Shown in pieces: positions 1-12,119 of a stretch of DNA of 14,568 bases. How positions within the stretch are numbered: position 1 is the stretch's first letter; every line of letters starts with the position of its first letter. Where the stretch lies: the NCBI GenBank assembly GCA_018398765.1, contig JAHBMJ010000955.1, positions 23,208 to 37,775 of the forward strand, read 5' to 3'. This DNA is from Chromera velia (Eukaryota; Sar; Chromeraceae). The translations under genes and the position numbers were made by a program. Below the pieces are notes generated by a model. That model was not told the DNA's origin. It searched no databases and was given only the letters and a program-made list of their open reading frames with translations.

Positions 1-51
<51 letters not shown>

Positions 52-58
52 GTGTGTG
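1..58. repeat. (TG)n microsatellite at the 3' end of an intron
   Basis: This is an almost uninterrupted TG dinucleotide tract with two TA substitutions. It runs directly into the acceptor AG at 60-61, so the polypyrimidine tract normally found there is replaced by UG repeats in the transcript. The rest of this intron lies upstream of the window. Confidence 0.95.
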
Positions 59-61
59 CAG

Positions 62-4396
<4,335 letters not shown>

Positions 4397-4690
4397 AGGG
4401 AAAGAATGAGAGTCGCGAAAGGGGCAAAGAAATGTTCCATGAAGGGACTCGAGAGAGAGACAAAGTTTTCTCTGCCTGTCTCTTTGTCTTTCTATTTCTG
4501 TATGTACTTATCCATCCCGTCCTTCGAACAGAATTCGTTCGATGTTCGTTCCTTGAATGGGTCGACTCATGGGGGGTGGTGGGTGGGGAACGGTTCTGGT
4601 CTGTTCTGTCTCTGCTTGCTCGCAGAGGGATTCCGCTTCGGTCCCCGTTTCCATGTGCGTGTTTGACTGGCAGTGTTGCTTCCTGTTGGT

Positions 4691-4750
<60 letters not shown>

Positions 4751-5110
4751 AAGAAGATTGAGGGCGTCTGTCTCGCTGTCGCTCGTTGTCTGTCCGTCCG
4801 TCGTGTGCAGTTGCTTTGACGGTAGAAGGAGGATCGCCAAAGTAGGGCAACGGTCTTCCGATATTATTAGTGTCCAGAGAGAAGAGCTAGAGATCCAGGC
4901 AGAAAGACAGGGAGGAAGAGAGCGCATGACGGTTGCCATGTGATGTGTGCACGAGAGAGAGAGAACAGCAGATCGAAGGGAAGGCCCTTCTGAGGTGTTC
5001 CGTCCTTACCTAGATCCCAACAAAACTCACTAGCCAAACCTCCATGCATGCAGAGTTTGTCCGTCGATCTCTCGACAAAGTTTTGCCACTATAACACGGT
5101 CACTGTACAT
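4397..5110. other. Intergenic / DLD 3' region
   Basis: Sequence downstream of the DLD stop codon. No AATAAA close to the stop and no convincing coding region were seen on either strand. Open frames here run through the dinucleotide repeat and have no domain signature. Confidence 0.6.
4689..4749. repeat. Compound (TC)n(TG)n microsatellite
   Basis: About 25 bp of TC dinucleotides followed by about 34 bp of TG dinucleotides, 300 bp after the DLD stop. Confidence 0.96.
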
Positions 5111-5118
5111 TATGATAT
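5111..5118. repeat. Left target-site duplication of MITE (TATGATAT)
   Basis: Eight bases abutting the left terminal inverted repeat. They match TGTGATAT at 5943-5950 in 7 of 8 positions. Confidence 0.6.
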
Positions 5119-5141
5119 TAGTGACCATGTTTGATTTGATT
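5119..5141 (+). repeat. Left 23-bp TIR of the MITE
   Basis: Identical to the reverse complement of 5920-5942 over all 23 positions. It begins TAGTGACCATG and ends in TTTGATT repeats. Confidence 0.88.
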
Positions 5142-5514
5142 ATATTTGATTTGATTTGATTTGATTTGAGCTTCAACCTCAAATATTTGATATTTGAGGT
5201 AAGATTTGAGGTTAACCTCTTAGGGTTCCTCACTGAGTCACTGACTTACTGTCACTCTAATCATTTTTCTCATGACAATAGTTATCAGAACATTTCTGAT
5301 GTGTGTTTCAAAAATTTAAAAAAATATATATATAATTATAACTTATCAGTTCCGTAAAAAAAATATGCCTGTGTGGCAGTGTATATACACTAGTCACTGA
5401 AACTCACTCTAGTACTAATAGAGATTAAGAACATAAAATTGATAGATTTGAAATTGCATATGACTTTTTGTTGATACGATAAAGTTAGAGCACGTACCAA
5501 AATTGAAGTGACAA

Positions 5515-5745
5515 TCACTCAGTTTTATGGCACTTCCTTTTCGTCTTCTTTATGATCACTTTCTTCAATGTGAATCGAATCAATCGGTGGTGGGAGCTGC
5601 TGAGAGCTTTTTCTCTGGCTTTTCGGCTTTCTAGGAGTGGATGCTCCTGGGCTTCTATTCGGTTGCGGAGAGATGACAACTTCTCAGCATTTGCGTCTGC
5701 GTCTGCGGCGTCTGCTTTGAGCAAACCATCAAGATTTAGGTTTTT
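5515..5745 (-). other. Short open frame inside the MITE, function unknown
   Basis: A minus-strand frame opens after an in-frame TAA and reads about 75 codons to a stop at 5515-5517. Composition changes from an Ala/Asp-rich stretch (KADAADADANAEK) to charged helical sequence and a very basic C-terminus. No family is recognised. It could be chance, or a captured host fragment in a non-autonomous element. Confidence 0.25.
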
Positions 5746-5919
5746 TTATTTGAATCAGCATGCGTGACGGATCAGTACTTACAAAAGTTTTTTCAGGACC
5801 TTCATATTTGAGGTTAAAAGTCATATTGATCAAATATTTGATCGAATTTGATAGGTCTTTAAACACTAGGTCCTCCCTGACTGGATATTTGATTTAAGCT
5901 TAAGCCCTACCTCAAATCA

Positions 5920-5942
5920 AATCAAATCAAACATGGTCACTA
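5920..5942 (-). repeat. Right 23-bp TIR of the MITE
   Basis: Perfect inverted copy of 5119-5141, ending CATGGTCACTA on the plus strand. The right target duplication TGTGATAT follows at 5943-5950. Confidence 0.88.
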
Positions 5943-6068
5943 TGTGATATAACTATAGGTGCATGATATAAAGTCATCAGTATGCAATGCATCATTATAT
6001 ATATGCCGCCACCATGTATTAACCTTGGCCACTGCTAGTTTCACCATATCGGCTCTAAAATCAGCTTT

Positions 6069-6088
6069 ACGTACGTCTAGACGTACGT
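6069..6088. repeat. Perfect 20-bp palindrome
   Basis: ACGTACGTCTAGACGTACGT equals its own reverse complement over all 20 positions. It sits in AT-rich non-coding DNA with no gene or element end identified beside it. Confidence 0.9.
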
Positions 6089-6210
6089 TGTTATTAAATT
6101 TCAACACGGTGATTTTTTTGTCGTTCTAACCTTTTTGGGTTATCATACATTATAAGTGATAAGTGATTTAGTGGTGCCCTTGAGCACTGTTGCCGTTTTG
6201 TCTTGTAGAG

Positions 6211-6296
6211 GTCGCCCCCGCAAATGGCAGGGGGGTGTGCCCCATCGCTGAGGCTCAGACCACACCCCGTGGCCCGCCTGGAATCTCTTCCAGGCC
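6211..6296. other. GC-rich multi-hairpin foldback
   Basis: A GC island of about 85 bp in AT-rich surroundings with several short stems. CCCCC 6215-6219 can pair with GGGGG 6230-6234. Alternatively GGGGTGTG 6232-6239 pairs with CACACCCC 6261-6268. GCCTGGAA 6276-6283 pairs with TTCCAGGC 6288-6295 over a TCTC loop. The first two stems share bases and so are mutually exclusive. It matches no RNA class or transposon end that I know. Confidence 0.45.
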
Positions 6297-6930
6297 GTTT
6301 TCAATCAACTTCTTTGTTGTATACACGCAGCCTAAGCCTTTGTATATGATATGTTTTACATATTACGCTTCTTTTTTAACCAGAAAAAGCACGATCGTCG
6401 ATTCATTATCACTTGTATGACAAGATCAAGATCAAAAGCCCCTTCATAGTTGCTTTCTTGCTGACTTGATAAATGGGATAAAAAGAAAAAAGATGAATGT
6501 CAGCCTGAGACTAATAACAGAAACGACATTGAAAGATTTAGTTTTTTTTGTTTGTCTGTCTGTCTTCCATCCATCTGAGCGGATCGATTTTTCTTTGTTC
6601 CTTTCTCTTAAAAGAGCGATGGGCTTTGATATTCCTCTCACTTCTGGTTAGGTCGGACTCTCTGCTTTTTCGCTTCTACACTCAGTGTTTGACGACTCAA
6701 TGACAAACAAAGATCTGCTAAAAGAAAGAGATCACAAACCGTTCATGCAAGTTCTTAGGCCTTCATACTGAGCTTCCAATCGGTTCACCTTTCTTTTTCC
6801 CTTTTCGTATTTAGGCCAAGTAGCGTAACCCTTCTCTTCTTATTGGATCTCTTCTTTTTTTTTTTCCACTCAAGATGAGGCCCGCCTTGCTCAGAGACAG
6901 AGAGAAGAGAACAATAACCGTCGCTCTCAT

Positions 6931-6935
<5 letters not shown>

Positions 6936-6973
<38 letters not shown>

Positions 6974-7051
6974 TCTCTCTCTCTCTCTCCTTCTCTCTCT
7001 CTCTCCTTCTCTCTCCTTCTCTCTCTTTCTCCTGCTCTCTCTCTCTTTCTT

Positions 7052-7095
<44 letters not shown>

Positions 7096-7204
7096 CTCTC
7101 TCTCTCTTGCCCACTCTCTCTTTTACTCTCTCTCTCTCTCTCTCTCCCCCTCCCTCCTTCTTCCTCTCTCTCTCTCTATCTTTCTCTTTCTTTCTTTCTT
7201 TCTT

Positions 7205-7245
<41 letters not shown>

Positions 7246-7262
7246 CTCTCTCTCTTTCTCCC
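6936..7262. repeat. Long (CT)n tract of about 330 bp
   Basis: Nearly pure polypyrimidine on the plus strand (polypurine on the minus). It is made of CT dinucleotides with scattered CCTT, TTTC and CCTCC interruptions and a (TTTC)n patch at about 7180-7210. Confidence 0.96.
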
Positions 7263-7798
7263 TTTCTCGATCTGTCCGTCCGATGCTTCCGTTTCTTCTT
7301 TTTGAGTATTATGGACTTGGTTCACTCTTAGCCTTTCATTACTTTCAGCGCTGGCCAGGGTGCAACAGAGATAAAACCCTCTCTTCTGGTTGGCTTTCTT
7401 CATTTCCATTTTCTCATACTCAAGGAAAAACCAGTTGCAACAAAACAGAACCTGGTGCAGAGAATCTATGAACGGACTCCTAGCAATATGACAGAGAAAG
7501 AACGGGACCAAGTATGACTTCAAAGATGAAGATAGAATAGAGGAAGCAAATAAATCAATCGAATGCACAGAAAATTGAATGAGCAAAAATATCTTCCCTC
7601 TATCTTACTTTTCCTTGTTCAGAAAGAGATATTGAAAGGTCTCTCTCGCCTTGTCTCTCACCTTAAGTTTTTAGGAAATGTTCTTTCACTGCAAGAGATC
7701 GTATACAAAGTTATGTCTATCTCGTTCCCCGCTCCTCTTCTGTGTGCCTCTCTGATCTCTTTCAAAAACAAAGTTTCGAAAGCCTGCAAAGTGCCTTA
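7263..7798. other. Unannotated stretch between CT tract and LINE tail
   Basis: No gene, RNA or repeat was recognised on either strand. Short open frames exist but carry no motif. Confidence 0.5.
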
Positions 7799-7835
7799 TT
7801 CATCATCATCATCATCGATTGATTATTATTATTAA
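7799..7835 (-). repeat. LINE 3' tail: (GAT)n/(AAT)n triplet repeat
   Basis: Read on the minus strand, a sequence ending CCTATAGACCG is followed by ATT(AAT)n and then (GAT)n. Triplet tails of this kind close many LINEs in place of poly(A), so I take this as the element's 3' end. The exact border is uncertain by tens of bases. Confidence 0.6.
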
Positions 7836-8247
7836 TCGGTCTATAGGCCATCATACAGTGCATGAGTCTAGAACAATGCTTTATGGCCCCTTTGCCAGAC
7901 CTGCATCATACAACGGGAGGGGGCTTCATTCTCGCAACTCTAAACACCCTGCATCTAGAAGATGCTTTCTCAATCGCTGATATCGTTTCCCTTCTGTGGG
8001 AGGAGTGCGACGAATGTAACAGAGACTCTCAGGCAGTAAAGGCAGACAGGAAGACCAGTGGAGAGGGGGGATGGGAGATATACTTGGGAGATGGAAAAAG
8101 AACATTCAAAAAGTGAGACAGGAAGAGGGGTAAGTAACCATCACATGCATCGAATCGCAGGCCTTATGATAGAAGGCGCAGGCAGATGTTTTGCAAGAGT
8201 CGCAGGGCTGGTATGGGTGAGTATCTGAGTACCAGGGTGACCTTCAT
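7836..8247 (-). other. Probable LINE 3' untranslated region
   Basis: About 410 bp between the last recognisable C-terminal codons (stop at 8248-8250) and the triplet tail. Neither strand gives a motif-bearing frame. Assignment rests on position only. Confidence 0.5.
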
Positions 8248-9147
8248 TCATGCCAACAATTCGCTTTGCGTGGCATGTTTTAGAGGGGTAGAGTCTTTCA
8301 ATAGCAACCATTTTCTCTCTCTTTCTTGGGCTCTGTCTAATTTGGCTTCAATTTCGGTTACAATTGCATTCAGAGCCTCTCGATCTGCTCTTGTTTCTGT
8401 GTATTCAGTCAGTCGGTGTAGCAGATCGTCTGCTTTACCCCTGCATGCAGGGCAAACCGCATCTTCCAGCCCTTTGTACGGTGCATGGGGGCAACCACCG
8501 AGCAATATATACAGCAAGGTTGAAAAAAGGCCTGAGGACCAGATCGCAGCGCGAGGGAGGGAAACAAAACGGGAGGACGAAGGGGATGAAGGAAAAGTAG
8601 AGGAAAGGAAGAGGAGAGACGAACGTTAGGCAGTAGGATAAGACGTTTGGAACACATTCGGTCTGACGCCTCTACCAAACTGCAAAACCGCCCCCCGAGA
8701 AGCGGCCCTTTCCAGACAACCATCAATCCATTCATCAACTTCCCGGTTAATCAGTGCTCTTAAGAGAAGGAGACGGCCAACCCTGGTGGCTTTCTTTCAT
8801 CTTCTGATGGTTGGATTGACAGTCACAAATTCTTTCAATCCGGTCGACCCAATCAATTTTTGTGTATGCATCATAGAAGAAGGACAATTACCATTCTTTA
8901 AAGCCGACTAGGCACCCGTGGGCATCTTGAGGTCAATATGTTTTAAGTTAGTCAAATACCCAGCAAGTCTCATCGACATGTACACACGTGTAGGAAGTAG
9001 ACCGACAGCACACAGAGCAGGTAAACGGAAAGAGGAGAGAGACAGATTCAAAGCCCAACGAACAAAGCACAATTGAAAGACATCTAATATATCCATGTTT
9101 GACTTACGGACAGGCAGACAGTCAAACGCATATAGAACAACAGGCAA
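8248..9147 (-). pseudogene. LINE ORF2 C-terminal region with CPxC...H knuckle
   Basis: Continues in the same frame as the reverse transcriptase after an in-frame TGA (9148-9150). The first part (about 8908-9147) reads LPVVLYAFD...DVFQLCFVRWALN, matching the LINE segment where the core is followed by 'PVLLYG...LDAFQ...R.L'. After TAG (8908-8910) and TGA (8797-8799) the frame is poorly conserved. It becomes clear again at 8248-8517 with GGCPHAP, CPACRGKADDLLHRL and TETRADREAL, the Cys/His knuckle common at LINE C-termini. That both ends share one frame over 1.4 kb argues for point-mutation decay here rather than large deletion. Confidence 0.75.
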
Positions 9148-10279
9148 TCAGAAAGCACATAAATACAAAATTTTTGCTGCGGGGGGCAGGCGACCTAAAG
9201 AGAGTGCCACGCTCTTTATATGACCCATCTGTCTACTCACTATGCTAAGCCTCTCTTCTATTACCTCCCTTAAGTCTCCTCCTTCGAACAAAAGAACACC
9301 CAGATACTTATACGACCCCACTCTCTCGACTTCTTTTCCCCCAAACATAAGCCTGCCTTCAATTGCAGGGTAAGAGTCGGACAGACGTATGATTTTCATC
9401 TTTTTTAAATTAACAGTGAGCCCCCTCTCTTCACAGAAAAAATTTAATTCATTCAAGCTGACTTGCAGGTCATACACGCTCTCAGCAACGAGGACAAGGT
9501 CATCAGCGTAACCAAGGCTATCGCACTCAACCCTACCGAGCAGAACCTCTGTACGACCGGAAGCCTTCACTCTTTCATGCAGATCATTGATAAAAATCAA
9601 GAAGAGAAGAGGGGAGAGAGGATCCCCTTGTTTCACCCCTTTCTCTTCCTTAAATATAAAAGGGCTGTCAGTAATGTTTCCGTACACATTTGTATACATT
9701 GCCCGAATTATTTTGACATTAACTGCACTCACCCCTTGCTTCAACAAAACTTTAAACAAAACGTCCCTGGGCAGGGAGTCAAAGGCTTTGCTTAACTCTA
9801 CAAAGCATGCTAACAAGGGCTTCTTTCGTTTTTTTGCCTTTTGCATCTGATTTAGCGCAGTAAGTGCTCCAATGGCTTCTTTTGTTTCTATCCCTTGCTG
9901 AAAACTCAACTGCCTATGGTCAATCTTCACTTGCGATGTAAGACGGGCAGAGAGGAGTGAAGAAAAGAGTTTTAGTAAGAGTGAGACAATATGAATCGGA
10001 CGCCATTCACCAGAGTCGGAGGAAGGAGGCCCCTTTGAAACCAGACAGATTTTAATTACATTCCATTCATCTTACCAAGCGGATGTCAAGTGAATTAAGT
10101 TTAAATGGATAAATAACAAAGTATGCGAAAGGGGCGAATATTGAAAGCAGGGGGAGAGGTGGTTGGGGACGAGTCTGAACATGCAACCCTGCAGCCTTTT
10201 CCTCCTTTGTAGACCGGAGGACTTTCCTTATTTCTTCTATACAAAAATAAGGGCGAGACGGAGGGATTGGTGGGGGCAA
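9148..10279 (-). pseudogene. LINE reverse transcriptase domain
   Basis: RNA-dependent DNA polymerase for target-primed reverse transcription. From N to C: an entry motif (IEEIRKVLRSTKEEKAAG, about 10184-10240); a one-base frameshift near 10187; MFRLVPNHLS...; TAA at 10072-10074; WNVIKICLVSKG; EWRPIHIVSLLLKLFSSLLSAR; the Asp-containing motif normally 'FLDLSKAFD', here CFVELSKAFD with Glu at the usual first Asp; GVKQGDPLSPLLFLIFINDL; catalytic YADD (9499-9510); LTVNLKKMK; and YKYLGVLL. The stretch 9148-10071 is open for over 300 codons, so this is the best preserved part of the element. The N-terminal 9931-10071 portion lacks an ATG but clearly belongs to the same frame. Confidence 0.93.
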
Positions 10280-10327
10280 AGGGGGAGAGTGAATGCCAGA
10301 GGGAACCTGATAAGAGTGGGTATACAG

Positions 10328-10707
10328 TTACAAAAAAACGCCAGGGTGCAAAGAAGAGTTAAAAACGGGCAGGGCTGGCTGCAAAGGAGGGAAAGGGGGA
10401 ACACTTTCTTGTGTAAATTCCCTGCCAGAGGGAGAGTCAGCGAAGATGGAAGCCCAGTAACAGGAAAAGTCCTTTACTGAAGGCTGGGAACCAGGAGGGG
10501 CTTTCTCTCTATTGCTTCTTTGCAGCTTTCTTCTCAATGTCCAGACCTTTGAAGGGTTAGAGAACAACTCGAGTGTAACCTTTTCTGCATAGAGCTTTTC
10601 GTACACCTTTCTTTTTTTATTGTGCAATCGCTGACATCTGCGGGCCTGCCTCTCAACTGTCTGTTTTAAAGCAACCACGTTCGCTCTGCTGCTTCCACTT
10701 CTCTCCT
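10328..10707 (-). pseudogene. LINE linker, distal half (between nested transposon and RT)
   Basis: Charged helical sequence (SENEERSGSSRANVVALKQ, then RARR/QRLHNKKRKVYEKLYAEK) followed by FSNPSKVWTLRRKL. This matches the segment before LINE reverse transcriptases where 'NPK.FW...' is typical. It ends at an in-frame TAA (10328-10330), directly after a run of seven T on the minus strand, and resumes in the same frame at 10279. Its 5' edge is cut at the target duplication of the nested transposon, and its frame continues the proximal half once that insertion is discounted. Confidence 0.8.
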
Positions 10708-10715
10708 CATTCTCA
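10708..10715. repeat. Left target-site duplication (CATTCTCA)
   Basis: Exact 8-bp match to 11910-11917 on the other side of the nested transposon. Both copies lie inside the LINE coding frame at the same codon phase. Confidence 0.9.
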
Positions 10716-11909
10716 CTACGGTCCCGCACTTATAGTAGTTCTTACTGACCCTAGGCTAGGTATAAGTACAGACTACAAGGTCTACTATCGATCTAGACTC
10801 TAAAAACGCTTGTGTTAAGCTTTTCACAACATGTTGATTCAAGTTTCTAAGAGTTTTTTATACCTAGATGAGAGATTGTTGTTGGTTCCTGGCGATAAAG
10901 TCATGTCCGAGCTTTTGGTTCTCACGTTTACCAAAAAACCGAGGAACCACCTTTTAGGAACCATGAAGGAACCGTAAGGAACCGTTAAGAACCAATAAGA
11001 ACTGAGATGTTTCTGTAAAGAAATGCATTTAAAAGAGGTTATAAATAAGTTTATAACTGATTAAATGCAGACACAAGTCGTGCAAGCTCGCTCTTTATCA
11101 TAAACATGCTTCTATTGACCTCTTTGGCCCCATAAACCCAAAAAAAGACCAATGAAACTGTTGTTTCATCCTCTCAAATGCATCGAGGAGCCCCCCCTAG
11201 CCCTGAATTCGACTACAATTAAAAGAGATCGAAAGTTTAGTGAATTGATCAGAATGGCTTCTACTGTATGTCCAAGTCTGAAGCTAACACTAAAGTGGAC
11301 CACTTCATTAAGCACTTTTCGAGAGAGTCCGTCATTGTACATCATTCAGACACAAAGAAAGTAACCTTTGTAGAAGATGGCTTCCCTCTTGCCTAGTCTA
11401 AAGAAGCAGGCAGCACTAATATTACTGAAATACAAGGAGTGTCTCAGGTTAATTGAGGGACTAAATTCTTTGTAGTTTCCCAGACAGTTCCTAGCTAGGT
11501 TCCTAGCAATTTCCTACTGAATCTTACAGAGTTCTTTGGTTCCCACATGGTTTCTACTGCTTTTTCAGAGTTTTTTCATGGATTTTAAGGTTTTTGTTTG
11601 ACTTCCTAGCAATTTTCGTATTCCTATACTTAATCTAGGTCCTTCATGGTTCCTGTGGCAGCCTTAGTTCAGAGTGGTCAGGAACCGCATTTTAGGAACT
11701 TAGGAACCCAACTGCCGAACACCTACTTTTTGCGTGAGAACTAGTGAAAACCGGTCAAGAACCAAGCTAAAACATGTCACAATAGAGTTTTCAGATATTA
11801 TAATATATTATCTTTAATCAATTTTCTTTTAGACAGAATCTGTTTATCACTTTTGATACTAAGAACCGAGTGGACATTACTATAGGCCGCACACAGTGCG
11901 GCCCCGTAG
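10716..11909. mobile_element. Nested non-autonomous DNA transposon, 1194 bp, 8-bp TSD
   Basis: The left end reads CTACGGTCCCGCACT and the right end, reverse complemented, CTACGGGGCCGCACT (13/15 identical). A TATAGTA motif follows on each side, offset on the right by a 10-bp insertion. Flanks are an exact 8-bp duplication, CATTCTCA. Internally, GGAACC/GGTTCC motifs are frequent near both ends (10943, 10957, 10968, 10978; around 11651 and 11681-11707). A perfect 15-bp inverted repeat joins 10956-10970 with 11640-11654, and a near-identical direct repeat joins 10942-10962 with 11680-11698. No frame longer than about 70 codons and no transposase motif is seen. 8-bp duplications occur in hAT, P and related superfamilies, but the CTACGG end does not fit the usual hAT YARNG pattern, so I leave the superfamily open. 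Confidence 0.87.
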
Positions 11910-11917
11910 CATTCTCA
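11910..11917. repeat. Right target-site duplication (CATTCTCA)
   Basis: Exact copy of 10708-10715, immediately outside the right terminus ending CCCCGTAG. Confidence 0.9.
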
Positions 11918-12119
11918 CATGATTGCACAAGTTTGTTTAACGCCTTCCTTGCTTCCCTCTAAAGTATCGCTGCTTCCTTGCATTTATTATCAAACCATTC
12001 AGCCTTTTTCTTTTGTCTCAATTTTTTCCTGCCCGTTGACCATCCAAATCCTTCCGCTTGATTTCTTTTGTCGGGCCGGCCAACGTGGTTTCCCATTCCT
12101 TCAGCAGTAACTTTAACTA
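11918..12119 (-). pseudogene. LINE linker, proximal half (between endonuclease and nested transposon)
   Basis: The minus-strand frame beginning just below 12120 reads LVKVTAEG...KKLRQKKKAEWFDNKCKEA, with the WF-D-x-x-C signature that starts the endonuclease-RT linker in many LINEs, then REARKALNK. A TAG interrupts it at 11959-11961. The frame differs from the endonuclease frame, which hits a TAG at 12117-12119, so a one-base indel lies near 12118. The reading breaks off in the duplicated target site at 11910-11917. Confidence 0.8.

Larger units (their letters stand above)
5119..5942. mobile_element. MITE-like non-autonomous DNA transposon, hAT-like
   Basis: An 824-bp AT-rich element bounded by perfect 23-bp terminal inverted repeats (5119-5141 and 5920-5942), each starting TAGTGACCATG and running inward into TTTGA pentanucleotide repeats. 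The first five bases TAGTG fit the hAT terminal pattern YARNG, and the flanks give an 8-bp duplication with one mismatch, the usual hAT length. Subterminal foldbacks add to the structure: a 10-bp stem with a 3-nt loop at 5177-5199 and a perfect 16-bp palindrome at 5828-5843. No transposase is visible. The interior holds one short open minus-strand frame (5515-5745) with an Ala/Asp-rich then basic composition that I do not recognise. The superfamily call is inference. Confidence 0.78.
5951..6930. other. AT-rich gene-free region
   Basis: No coding region, tRNA or rRNA was recognised on either strand. The only structure found is the palindrome at 6069-6088 and the GC-rich foldback at 6211-6296, both listed separately. 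Confidence 0.6.

Noticed and set aside
4508-4939. 143-codon minus-strand frame downstream of DLD
   Set aside because: Its middle is a His/Thr and Arg/Glu translation of the TG/TC microsatellite, and its ends show no family signature.
6875-7471. Long plus-strand open frame rich in Leu and Ser
   Set aside because: It is a direct translation of the CT dinucleotide tract, which is open in several frames at once on both strands. No domain or start context.
8364-8629. Plus-strand open frames over the LINE C-terminal region
   Set aside because: The minus strand carries the CPAC...H knuckle in the RT frame. The plus frames have no motif.
10724-11892. Alternative 6-bp target duplication CCGCAC with TATAGTA ends for the nested element
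   Set aside because: It also keeps the LINE frame, but it leaves asymmetric ends. The 8-bp CATTCTCA duplication lies further out, is exact, and has matching 13/15 termini. CCGCAC is part of those termini and of the extra right-end hairpin.
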